Positions 17,601 through 25,404 of a stretch of DNA of 64,000 bases are shown in pieces. This DNA is from Gammaproteobacteria bacterium (GTDB lineage: Bacteria > Pseudomonadota > Gammaproteobacteria > Xanthomonadales > Xanthomonadaceae). The notes under the pieces were generated by a model. It searched no databases. It worked only from the letters and a program-made list of their open reading frames with translations, and was not told the origin of the DNA. The first letter of the stretch is position 1. The number at the start of each line of letters is the position of its first letter. Position numbers and translations under genes: made by a program. The stretch covers positions 27,974 through 91,973 of the forward strand of contig JANXUD010000026.1 in the NCBI GenBank assembly GCA_025352045.1, read 5' to 3'.

Positions 17601-19236
17601 CCCCGGCGGCGGCAAGGTCGGCTCGGTGGCCGGCTTGCGCCGACTGCAGCTCGTCGCGCAGTCGCGCCAACCCGGCCCGTGCCACGCGCAGCTCTTCTGC
17701 CAGGACCGTTGCGCCTGCATCCCGCGCCGCGAGATCGGATTGCAGACGCCCGGCAAGCGATGTCGCAGCGGCCACCAGGCCTTGCGCTTCTGCCAGGCGG
17801 TGGTCGCGCTCGAGCAGTTGCGCTTCGAGCCGGTCGGCGCGTTCCGCGTGGGTCGACTTCGCCGCGTCGAAGGCCACGCGCTGCGCCTCGAGCGAGGCAG
17901 CCTGCACCTCCAGCGCGCGGGCCAGCCCGGCGGCATGCTGCTGCGCGGCATCCGCCTGGGCGCGAATCCCGGCAAGCTGCTCCTGCGACGCCTGCCAGTG
18001 CGCGTCGCCGGAGCGCAAGGCGCTGGCGACCGCCTCGCCGTGGCTGTCGAGCGCCCGCGCCAGGGACTCGAGCAGTGGCCGAGTTGCGTCCGGCCGGGCG
18101 ACGAGTTCGGCGACTTCCGCGCGCCATTGCATCAGCTGGTGCACCTGCTGGTGGGCGACCGGGCGCAGCTCGTCGCGCTGCGACTCCACGGCCTGGACCA
18201 GGGCCTGCAACAGCGGTCCCGCCTCGCCAACGCGGCTGGCCAGCTGTTCGTCGACCATGCGCCTTCGCTCGCGTTCCTCGATGCTGGTGCTGAGCAGCTG
18301 GTTCGCCGCCAGGACCTCGTGCTCGGCTTTTTCCAGCTGCTGCGCGATTTCGCGGACGCCGGGGTCGTACAGCGACGCGGCGTCGCGAACTTCGGCTGCG
18401 ACGCCGGCGACCGCGTCCCAGCCGCGCACAGGGTCCGCGTCCATGACCGCCGTGTACAGGCGCTCGACCAGGCGGGGCAGCGGGATGCGGGTATTGACGT
18501 CCTTTTCCGAGCGGGCATTGGCGTGCAACAGCGCCGGCCGGAGGAACTCGTCGATCGCCGTGGTCGTCTGCTCTCCCCGCACGGGCCAGTCGATGCCCAG
18601 CGCCAAGCCGATGCGCGCCGTCTCCGCGCGCCAATCGTCCAGCAAGTCGTTGAAGCGGCTGATCACGCGCGGCCGGCCGCGCGAGGAGAGCTCGGCGTCG
18701 AGCACGTGCTGCGTCCACATCAGCAGGCTGCGGCCCACGGCGAGGGCGTCGCGGCGCGCCAGCGAGAAGGCGACCTCGGCAGGATGCCGCACCGGCACGA
18801 TCAGCTTCGGCTGGATCCCTGCCTCCTCGAGCACCTCGATCCACAGGGGCGCCAGGTGGCACAAGCGTGGCTCCTTGAGCACCGACAGCGGGGCGCCGAG
18901 TTCGCGGTCCACGAAGGCGCGCACCTGTTGCCGCGCGATGTCGGTTTCCGGGCGCTGCAGCCAGTCCGCCGGCAGCTCGCGGATGTCGTCCCAGCGGCGG
19001 CCTAGGGCTCCCAGCAGGCCGTCGTTGATCTCGATCGCGCGCAGGCTTTCCCAGTGTCCTTCCGGGTTGCTGTGGTTGGAACCGAGCAGGTCGCTTGGCA
19101 GCGCCCCGCCGAGCAGGTTGAGGACACGCGTGAGGGCGGATGTCCCGCTGCGGTGCATGCCAAGCACCAGGATGCAGGCGCGTGGCGTGGGTGCGCGTGC
19201 CGCAGTGGCCCTGGCGCGGGGCGTTCCGTGGCTCAT
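14644..19236 (-). CDS. Giant multidomain protein: sulfotransferase, coiled coil, GT4, RgpF-like
   Basis: The product has 1530 aa. Approximate domains are as follows. Residues 20-290 are a sulfotransferase with P-loop LGMHRSGTSALTR and 3-phosphate site VRHPAEVAFSLARRD. Residues 300-665 are an Ala/Glu/Gln-rich coiled coil. Residues 680-790 hold two copies of a repeat (SFDAGWYLQRYPDVAASGMD and EFDPAFYLMQYPDIAAAGLD). Residues 797-1180 are a GT4-type glycosyltransferase. Residues 1289-1530 are an RgpF-like domain with the hallmark HSKKS and RGRDIGPML. The ATG at 19236 overlaps the Wzt stop (ATGA). It probably assembles and modifies the chain at the membrane before ABC export, with the coiled coil possibly acting as a length ruler. 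That last point is speculation. Confidence 0.85.
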   Translation of the reverse strand: MSHGTPRARATAARAPTPRACILVLGMHRSGTSALTRVLNLLGGALPSDLLGSNHSNPEGHWESLRAIEINDGLLGALGRRWDDIRELPADWLQRPETDIARQQVRAFVDRELGAPLSVLKEPRLCHLAPLWIEVLEEAGIQPKLIVPVRHPAEVAFSLARRDALAVGRSLLMWTQHVLDAELSSRGRPRVISRFNDLLDDWRAETARIGLALGIDWPVRGEQTTTAIDEFLRPALLHANARSEKDVNTRIPLPRLVERLYTAVMDADPVRGWDAVAGVAAEVRDAASLYDPGVREIAQQLEKAEHEVLAANQLLSTSIEERERRRMVDEQLASRVGEAGPLLQALVQAVESQRDELRPVAHQQVHQLMQWRAEVAELVARPDATRPLLESLARALDSHGEAVASALRSGDAHWQASQEQLAGIRAQADAAQQHAAGLARALEVQAASLEAQRVAFDAAKSTHAERADRLEAQLLERDHRLAEAQGLVAAATSLAGRLQSDLAARDAGATVLAEELRVARAGLARLRDELQSAQAGHRADLAAAGAREAAARQAAIDQRAMHEELQSAHDALRVANDARQEAIEELQASSNALAERLAAREDALADALQRIEEGNKHVAYLHQEVDAHSLQSAALQRQLDAMTLARSTAEHRTRELLASHSWRVTRPLRTLSRWITGKGGSDETASFDAGWYLQRYPDVAASGMDALEHYTTAGRDEGRLPLPPPATAIASAVVAPATVPAEDAEFDPAFYLMQYPDIAAAGLDPYQHFLSHGQAEGRQGARPRLPMQAGGRPFDADRDTVVVVSHEASRTGAPVLSLNLVQALQRNYNVVSLLLGEGLLEQAFLQESAVLAGPMKMHGARLRASLVVDQLLERYPARFVIANSIESRIVLEPFARRNVPTVSLVHEFAAYTRPRNAFREAVLWAERTVFSTGITLENAVNEFPELEAKAFDILPQGRCELRAEATDEAKLRNEDSRIHAALRPSGLPADQIVILGAGFVQQRKGVDLFVKVAARVRASAIGARCRFVWIGKGYDPVHDMGYSVYLADQLHRSGLERYVTIMGETASIDAAYETSDMLLVTSRLDPLPNVAIDAMSHGLPVLCFDKTTGIADVLASEGLAETCVADYLDSADMAEKVAALASDDVLRSKIGARARQVVIDRFDMNRYVARLEAIAAEAGDEVAARRRDAARLLEANVLDQDFTGDCDADALDQPTAESNAERYLRAWSTGVGRRKPWPGFHPGIYAEQHGTTQPGADPLVDFLRAGSPPGPWTTEVIEAGGEPVGPPGKLRSALHVHVFYPDMLADMLRRLGDNRVRPDLFVSVPGRAAARQVEAILADYGGKVAALEVVPNRGRDIGPMLTAFGPRLVGQYDVVGHMHSKKSLDVGDAGLARAWYEFLAENLLGGRSPMADRIHAAMARDERLGLVFPDDPNVVGWNANRVDAEALASRLQPPLSGFPEHFQFPVGTMFWARASALRPLVELGLDWVDYPGEPLPYDGTMLHAIERLLPFVAQSQGLRIALTRVRGVTR

Positions 19237-19952
19237 GCGTCCTTGCGCTCCACGGACTGGATCTCGCCGTGCTCCAGCCTGACCACGACGTTGCACAGCT
19301 CGTGGATCATCTCCTCGTTGTGCGAAGCCAGCACCAGGATGCTGGCCTGGTCCACCAGCGCGGTCACGCGCGCCTCGGCTTTCTCGACGAAGGCGGCGTC
19401 GCCGACGCTCAGCCATTCGTCCATGACCAGGATCTCGGCCGGCACGCTGGTGACGATCGAGAAGATCAGGCGCATCACCATGCCGCTGGAATAGGTGCGC
19501 ACCGGGATGTCGAGGAAATCGCCCAGGCCGGAGAACTCGGCGATGGACGGCGTCAGCCTCTGGATGTCGTCGAAGCCCAGGCCGAACATCAGGCCGCAGA
19601 GCAGGATGTTCTCGTTGCCGGTCGCCTCCGGGTCGATGCCCAGCCCGAGGTTGATGAAACTCGAGACCTTGCCCTCGATGCGGATCTGCCCCGCGGTCGG
19701 CTCGTAGATGCCCGCCAGCACGCGCAACAGCGAGGTCTTGCCGGCGCCGTTGTGGCCCATCAGCCCGACGCGGTCGCCGGCCCGGATTTCCAGGCTGATG
19801 CCCTTGAGCGCCTGCACGACAGTGACGTTCTTGCTGGCCGAGGCGATCCGGCCGCCCGTCGCGGACGCCATGATGGCGCCCTTGAAGGAGCGGTTGATGG
19901 TGCCGTAGATCGGCAGGTCGAGGCTGCAGTTGCGGAGGGTGATCGAAGGCAC
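19233..19952 (-). CDS. wzt: Polysaccharide ABC transporter ATP-binding protein (Wzt, short form)
   Basis: The 239-aa ABC ATPase has Walker A GHNGAGKTS, a signature region with YSSGM in place of LSGGQ (normal for Wzt/TagH), and Walker B EILVMDEW. The N-terminal phrase LDLPIYGTINRSFK is typical of Wzt-type exporters. It ends soon after the nucleotide-binding domain, so it lacks the C-terminal carbohydrate-binding domain found in Wzt proteins that recognise a capped chain. The start is GTG at 19952, four bases after the permease stop. With the adjacent Wzm it exports a polyprenyl-linked polysaccharide across the inner membrane. Confidence 0.92.
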   Translation of the reverse strand: MPSITLRNCSLDLPIYGTINRSFKGAIMASATGGRIASASKNVTVVQALKGISLEIRAGDRVGLMGHNGAGKTSLLRVLAGIYEPTAGQIRIEGKVSSFINLGLGIDPEATGNENILLCGLMFGLGFDDIQRLTPSIAEFSGLGDFLDIPVRTYSSGMVMRLIFSIVTSVPAEILVMDEWLSVGDAAFVEKAEARVTALVDQASILVLASHNEEMIHELCNVVVRLEHGEIQSVERKDA

Positions 19953-19956
19953 GGGG

Positions 19957-20778
19957 TCAGACCCAAAAAGCGAGGCGGCGGCGGTAACGCGCGAAGAACG
20001 GCGCGGCCAGGGCGTAGAGGATCAGCAGGACGACGCCGAAGCGCAGGTAGGTCGCGGCCGGCGGGATGCCCTCCACGATCGGGCGGCGCACGACTTCGAG
20101 CAGCATCTGGAGCGGATTGTAGTCGGCGAACCAGGCGCGGTCCTTGAGCTGTTCGGCCTTCCAGAAGATCGGCGTCATGAAGAAGGCCAGCTGCACGATG
20201 CTGGCGATGATCTGCTGCATGTCGCGGTAGCGCGCGCTGAGCGTGCCGAGCAGGAAGGCCGTTGGCAGGGCGGCCAGCATCAGCAGCGCGACGCCGGGGA
20301 TCGCCGCGAGCCAGCTCCACTGCGGCACGATCCGCAGGTAGAACATGAAGGGCACGAAGGCCAGCAGGTTGTGCAGGAAGATCAGCAGGTTCCGCTGCAG
20401 GATGCGCAGGATGTGCACCGTGTAGGGAAGCTTGACCGTGCGCACCAGGTTCTCGGCGGTCACGAAGGCGCCGGCGCCATCGATGATCACGCCCGAGATC
20501 AGGCCCCAGGTGATGATGCCCATCGCCAGGTAGGGGATGAAGTCCCGCGACCCGATGCCCAGCAGGTGGCTGTATAGCGGACCGATGGCCAGGATGAAGA
20601 TGATCATCGTGATGGTGATCCAGAACGGCCCGAGGACGGACCGGCGGTAGCGCTGCCGGATGTCCATGCGCGCGAGCATCATCCAGACCCGGTGCGAGCG
20701 CAGGCCCTCGACGAGGTCGTCCACTGCCAGCCGCCATTGCGGGACGGGCTTCCAGGTGCTTCTGTTCGAACTGTCCAT
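19957..20778 (-). CDS. wzm: Polysaccharide ABC transporter permease (Wzm)
   Basis: The 273-aa protein has a cytoplasmic N-terminus (VWMMLARMDIRQRYRRSVLGPFW) followed by six hydrophobic segments, the ABC-2-type permease layout. The RYRRSVLGPFW phrase is diagnostic for O-antigen/teichoic-acid exporters. It sits between the WbsX-type glycosyltransferase gene (39 bases upstream) and the Wzt ATPase. Function: the membrane channel of an ABC-dependent O-antigen or capsule export system. This shows the locus uses ABC export rather than the Wzx/Wzy route. No Wzx or Wzy is visible in the window. Confidence 0.92.
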   Translation of the reverse strand: MDSSNRSTWKPVPQWRLAVDDLVEGLRSHRVWMMLARMDIRQRYRRSVLGPFWITITMIIFILAIGPLYSHLLGIGSRDFIPYLAMGIITWGLISGVIIDGAGAFVTAENLVRTVKLPYTVHILRILQRNLLIFLHNLLAFVPFMFYLRIVPQWSWLAAIPGVALLMLAALPTAFLLGTLSARYRDMQQIIASIVQLAFFMTPIFWKAEQLKDRAWFADYNPLQMLLEVVRRPIVEGIPPAATYLRFGVVLLILYALAAPFFARYRRRLAFWV

Positions 20779-20817
20779 GCATCTGCCTTTCAGGTGTGGG
20801 TCGCGCCGCGCAGCCGG

Positions 20818-23800
20818 TCAATCGCCGGCATGCACCAGCCCGAATTGGCTGCGCAGGCGCTCGGCATAGCGCGTCGCGCGCGCCCGTGCCGATGCATCCA
20901 GCGAATACTCTTCCGCCGCCAGCGCCTGCATCCCGCGCACTTCCGCGAAATGCGCGCCGGACTCCAGCCTGGCGCCGGCGCTGGCCTCGTGCCGCCGGTG
21001 CAGGTTGCAGGCGCGCGGGTCGAACAGCACGCGGCCCCGCTTGAGCAGGCGCAGGTAGGTCATCCAGTCGCCGGCCACGCGGTGGCGCGCGATCTGCTCG
21101 ATGTCCGCCGACAGCACCGCGAGCAGGGGCTCGCGCCGGAACACCACCGCGCTGGCGTTCGGGATCGTGTTCTTCACCGCCAGGGCCTCGGCGACCTCGC
21201 GCTCGCCCTCGCGGACGTAACGCGAGCGCCAGCGGTCGGTCGAGATCTCGTCGGTCCAGCCGTGGTAGGCGTCCTCGAGCACGCGCCCCGTCCCGTCGAT
21301 CTGCCGCGACTGGCAGTAGCCCAGCACGATACCCGGGTCGTCCAGCATCGCCGGCACCAGGGTCGCCAGGAATTCTGGCGTGGCCAGGTCGTCGGCCTCG
21401 GCGATCCAGACGAACTCGCCGCGCGCCAACTCGACGCCGCGCAGCCACTGCCGGAACACCGAACCGGAATTGCGCGCGTTCACGACGACGGTCGGTTCCG
21501 GCACCAGCGCGGGCCGCAGTTCGCGCAGCCGCGCGAGGCTGTCGTCGCCGGACGCATCGTCGAGCACGATGATCTCGTAGGGCGTGAGCGTCTGCCCGGT
21601 GATCGAGCGCAGGCGCTGCTCGAGGTAGGCGGCATAGTTGTAGTTGGGGACGATGACCGACACGCGCGGCAGGCGCAGCCCGGCCAGGTCGAGCAGGCCG
21701 AAGGCATAGTCGCGGAACCGGAAGTCGCGCTCGACGCGCTGGCGGCCCTCGGCGCCAAGCCGCACGCGCAGCGCGGCGTCACCCAACACGCGCAGCAGGG
21801 CCTCCGCGTAGGCATCGGTATCGAAGGCCGGCACCAGCAAGCCGCCGGATTCCGCCACCAGGTCGGCGCCGCCCCCGGTGTCGGCGAAGGCGACCACGGG
21901 CGTGCCCACCGACAGGCTCTCCAGCAGCACGGAGGGGAACGGATCTTCGCGCGAGCACAGGGCGTAGACGTCGGCACCGGCGTAGAAATCGTCGGTGTCG
22001 AAGTCCATGCCGATGAAATGGAAACGCCCGGCGATGCCGGCTGCCGTGAGCGCATCGAGCGCCCTCGCCTGCAGGTCGAGGTCCAGGTGGCCGACCCAGG
22101 CAAAGTGCAGCGAGGCGTCCTGGGCGCAGGCAAGGACCGCCGACTGCGCCAGCAGGTCCAGGCCCTTGCGCTGGTCGCCGTAGCCGACGGCGAGCACCAC
22201 GCGCGCATCGGCGGGCGCGCCCAGCCGCGCGCGCAGGCGCGCACGGACATCGGTGCGATCGGCATCATCGCGGTGCCGGTTGCGCACGAACAGTCCCTGC
22301 GGCAGCACCCGGACCAGGGCATCCAGCGTGGCCTCGGGCAGGAACCCCGCGAGCCCCTGCTTCACCGCGGGCGCGGCGACCACGATCGAATCCGAACACT
22401 CCGCGAGTGCCTGCAACTCGTCGTCCAGCCCGTAGGCACGCAACAGCCCCGGCAACTCATGGACCAGGGACACCAGGCGGAATCCCGCCGCGCGCAGCGG
22501 CCGCGCGACCCGGCCCGACACCGTCGTGTTCAGCAGGGCCGCGTCGAAACCGCGCTTGCGCAGCGCCCGCGCGCAGTCGGCGACCGCCCCGGCCGAGGCG
22601 TCGGCGAGATCGTGCACCACCGCCTCGTGTTCGAACTGCTCGCGCAGCGGCCCGGGGCCGAGCATCAGTACCTCGACCTCGATGCCGATCGCCTTCAACT
22701 CGCGCAACAGGTGCAGGGCCAGGGATTGCGCGCCATGCGGCTGCGCGTCGTGGCAGGCGAGCACGAGGCGGCGCGGTGCGGCGGCGCCGGTCATCGCCTC
22801 GCGCGTGGCATTGAGGAAGGCATAGCCGTGCCGGCGGTCCGGCTCCAGGTAGGCCCCTTCCGCCCACTCGTTCCAGGCATTGATGAACACCACCGACTCG
22901 CCGGCGACCGGGTGCGCGCGCGCGTCGGCGACGGCGGACGACAGCCACTCGCGATAGGCGCCCGGCGTGGCGTTGGCGAAGGTGTAGCCGCGGCCCGGCT
23001 TGCGCGCCTCGTTGTCCCAACCGGGAAACACGCCGCGGAACATCGGGAAGCCCGGCATGGGCCAGGCGCGCGCGCGCGCCGACACCGCGCCGTAGTCCAC
23101 CACGTAGCCGGCGTAGCCCGGGTTGAGGATGTCGAGCGTGGCATTGATCGAGGGCAGGCCCTCGGCGAGCTTGTGCGGCGGGAATTCCACGGCGGCGTCG
23201 AATCCGCACTCGCTTGGGTCCTGCGCGTCGAACTGCACCATCGCCAGGAAAACCTCGCCGATGCCGGCGGCGCGGCAGGCTTCGCGCCAGCGCAACAAGG
23301 TGCGCGCGCAGTCGGGCAGCAGCGATGGCCGGTAGACCACGACCAGCGGGCGTCCGTCGAGGCGCAGGTAATTGGGCTGGCGCAGGTAGGGAATCAGGTC
23401 GGCGATGAAGGCGTCGTCGCTTCCGTCGCCATGCACCTGGCCCATCAGCACGTCGTCATCGCGGCCGTCCCAGCGCCGGGTCCAGTTCTCGTTCGCCCAG
23501 CACAGGCAGAACGGCAAGTCGACCCCCTCGGCGATGAACCGGTCGAGCGGACCCTCGAGCAGGCGCTGGCCGCCGAACCAGTAGTAGTGGAAACAGAAGG
23601 CGTGCACGCCATGCAGCCGCGCCAGTTCGGCCTGGCGATGCATCACCTCGGCCACGCGCAGGTCGTAGAAGCCCAGCTCGCCCGGCAGGCGGGGCTGGTC
23701 GTGGCCGACGAACTGCGGCAGCGCACGTGACACGTTGGTCCACTCGGTGAAGCCGCGGCCCCACCAGGCGTCGTTCTGCGGGATCGGGTGGAACTGTGGA

Positions 23801-24144
23801 AGGTAAAAGGCGATCGCCTTCGCCGCGAGCGGGCCGGCGGGCGGCTCGGTCGCCTGCAAGGGGACGTAGTCCGGGCCGCCTTCGCTGCCGTAGCGCGAAT
23901 ACAGGCCTTCGGCGAAGCGCACGGCAAGCCTGGCGTCGATGCGTTGCGCTGGCGCCGGATCGCCGCGTCCGTCCGCGCTGAGCGACATCGAACGCCAGCG
24001 CCGGTAGGCGTCGGTCCCCTGCAGCATCGGGGCGAGCAGCCGGAATATCCAGGCCTTGGCGCGCAACCGCGTGTCCCATCCTATCGGCAGGCCGAGGTAG
24101 GTACGACGGAGGGCGCGTCCGAGCGCGTTCCGCAGCGAACTCAT
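20818..24144 (-). CDS. WbsX-GT4-GT2 three-domain glycosyltransferase
   Basis: The product has 1108 aa. Residues about 105-450 are a WbsX/GH99-like domain with the hallmark AFYLPQFHPIPQNDAWWGRG followed by FTEWTNV. Residues 455-825 form a GT4-type domain with a glycine-rich donor loop near VGYGDQRKGLDLLAQ and an acidic ED region (CSREDPFPS). Residues 825-1080 form a GT2 domain (VSVIVPNYNYAAYLE, LDDASGDDS, WIAEADD). I chose ATG 24144. An in-frame start further up at 24288 would overlap the metB-like gene with a non-conserved leader. Such fusions occur in O-antigen clusters and probably add several sugars in sequence. It heads the leftward exporter operon. Confidence 0.88.
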   Translation of the reverse strand: MSSLRNALGRALRRTYLGLPIGWDTRLRAKAWIFRLLAPMLQGTDAYRRWRSMSLSADGRGDPAPAQRIDARLAVRFAEGLYSRYGSEGGPDYVPLQATEPPAGPLAAKAIAFYLPQFHPIPQNDAWWGRGFTEWTNVSRALPQFVGHDQPRLPGELGFYDLRVAEVMHRQAELARLHGVHAFCFHYYWFGGQRLLEGPLDRFIAEGVDLPFCLCWANENWTRRWDGRDDDVLMGQVHGDGSDDAFIADLIPYLRQPNYLRLDGRPLVVVYRPSLLPDCARTLLRWREACRAAGIGEVFLAMVQFDAQDPSECGFDAAVEFPPHKLAEGLPSINATLDILNPGYAGYVVDYGAVSARARAWPMPGFPMFRGVFPGWDNEARKPGRGYTFANATPGAYREWLSSAVADARAHPVAGESVVFINAWNEWAEGAYLEPDRRHGYAFLNATREAMTGAAAPRRLVLACHDAQPHGAQSLALHLLRELKAIGIEVEVLMLGPGPLREQFEHEAVVHDLADASAGAVADCARALRKRGFDAALLNTTVSGRVARPLRAAGFRLVSLVHELPGLLRAYGLDDELQALAECSDSIVVAAPAVKQGLAGFLPEATLDALVRVLPQGLFVRNRHRDDADRTDVRARLRARLGAPADARVVLAVGYGDQRKGLDLLAQSAVLACAQDASLHFAWVGHLDLDLQARALDALTAAGIAGRFHFIGMDFDTDDFYAGADVYALCSREDPFPSVLLESLSVGTPVVAFADTGGGADLVAESGGLLVPAFDTDAYAEALLRVLGDAALRVRLGAEGRQRVERDFRFRDYAFGLLDLAGLRLPRVSVIVPNYNYAAYLEQRLRSITGQTLTPYEIIVLDDASGDDSLARLRELRPALVPEPTVVVNARNSGSVFRQWLRGVELARGEFVWIAEADDLATPEFLATLVPAMLDDPGIVLGYCQSRQIDGTGRVLEDAYHGWTDEISTDRWRSRYVREGEREVAEALAVKNTIPNASAVVFRREPLLAVLSADIEQIARHRVAGDWMTYLRLLKRGRVLFDPRACNLHRRHEASAGARLESGAHFAEVRGMQALAAEEYSLDASARARATRYAERLRSQFGLVHAGD

Positions 24145-24166
24145 CGCTGGCGCCAGGCGTCCAGCG

Positions 24167-25327
24167 TCATGCCAACGCCGCCTCGAGGTCCGCGCGCAGG
24201 TCGGCCACGTCTTCCACACCGACCGAAAACCGCACCAGGCTGTCGTCCACGCCGAGCGCGGCGCGGCGTTCCGGCGGCACCGAGGCATGGGTCATGATCG
24301 CGGGGTGGTTGACCAGGCTCTCGACGCCGCCCAGCGACTCGGCGCAGGTGAACAGCTCGGTGCGCTCCATCACCCGGGTGGCCTTTTCCAGGCCGCCCTT
24401 GAACCAGACGCTGACCATGCCGCCGTATCCGTCCATCTGCTCGGTCGCCAGGGCATGTTGCGGGTGCGACTTCAGGCCCGGGTAGGCCACTTTCTCGACC
24501 GCCGGGTGGGCCTCGAACCACTGCGCCAGCTGGATCGCGTTGTCGCAGTGCGCGCGCATGCGCAGGTGCAGGGTCTTGAGCCCGCGCAGCGCCAGGAAGC
24601 TGTCGAACGGGCCCTGCACGCCACCAACCGAGTTCTGCAGGAAGGTCATCTGCTCGGCCAGCGCGGTGTCGTCGCCAACCACCAGCATGCCGCCGACCAT
24701 GTCGGAGTGGCCGTTGAGGTACTTGGTGGCCGAATGCATCACAAGGTGCGCGCCCAGCTCCAGCGGACGCTGCAGCATCGGCGAACTGAAGGTGTTGTCC
24801 ACCGCCAGCCAGATGCCGCGCTTGCGCGCGAACTCGGCCAGGCGCGGGATGTCGACGATCTTGAGCAGCGGGTTGGTCGGCGTCTCGCACCAGATCATCC
24901 GCGTCTTCGGTGTCACTGCGGCTTCGAGCGCGCCCATGTCGTTGAGGTCGACGAAGCTGAAATCGAGCCCCGCACTGCGCCGGCGCACGCGCTCGAACAG
25001 GCGGTAGGTGCCGCCGTACACGTCGTCCATGCAGACCACGTGGTCGCCGCTGTCGAGCGCGTCGAGCACGGTGGACGTCGCGGCGAGGCCGCTCGCGAAG
25101 GCGTAGCCCTGCGTGCCGCCTTCCAGCCCGGCGACGCAGCGCTCATAGGCGAAGCGCGTGGGGTTGTGGCTGCGCGAATACTCGAAGCCCTGGTGCACGC
25201 CGGGGCTCTTCTGCGCATAGGTGCTGGTCGCGTAGATGGGCGTCATCACCGCGCCCGTGCTGGGGTCGGGGGACTGGCCGGCGTGGATGGCCAGGGTGCC
25301 GAGGCCGTAGTTCTTTTCGTCGGTCAT
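24167..25327 (-). CDS. metB: Cystathionine gamma-synthase/gamma-lyase (PLP enzyme)
   Basis: The 386-aa protein belongs to the Cys/Met-metabolism PLP family. The PLP lysine is K202 in SATKYLNGHSD, with the phosphate-binding SGLAATSTVLDAL and the substrate region ETPTNP. Its length is normal. The family includes cystathionine gamma-synthase and gamma-lyase, which differ by few residues. The neighbouring cystathionine beta-synthase gene (77 bases upstream, same strand) favours reverse transsulfuration, homocysteine to cysteine, hence gamma-lyase activity. The symbol metB is given because the family is usually annotated so. Both genes probably share a transcript. Confidence 0.88.
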   Translation of the reverse strand: MTDEKNYGLGTLAIHAGQSPDPSTGAVMTPIYATSTYAQKSPGVHQGFEYSRSHNPTRFAYERCVAGLEGGTQGYAFASGLAATSTVLDALDSGDHVVCMDDVYGGTYRLFERVRRRSAGLDFSFVDLNDMGALEAAVTPKTRMIWCETPTNPLLKIVDIPRLAEFARKRGIWLAVDNTFSSPMLQRPLELGAHLVMHSATKYLNGHSDMVGGMLVVGDDTALAEQMTFLQNSVGGVQGPFDSFLALRGLKTLHLRMRAHCDNAIQLAQWFEAHPAVEKVAYPGLKSHPQHALATEQMDGYGGMVSVWFKGGLEKATRVMERTELFTCAESLGGVESLVNHPAIMTHASVPPERRAALGVDDSLVRFSVGVEDVADLRADLEAALA

Positions 25328-25404
25328 GTGGGCTTTCGTTCGATTGTTCGCGTGTTCGCGGCGGGTCGTTGACGGACGGAGGCCTGGTCAAGCCGCTCCC
25401 GCAT

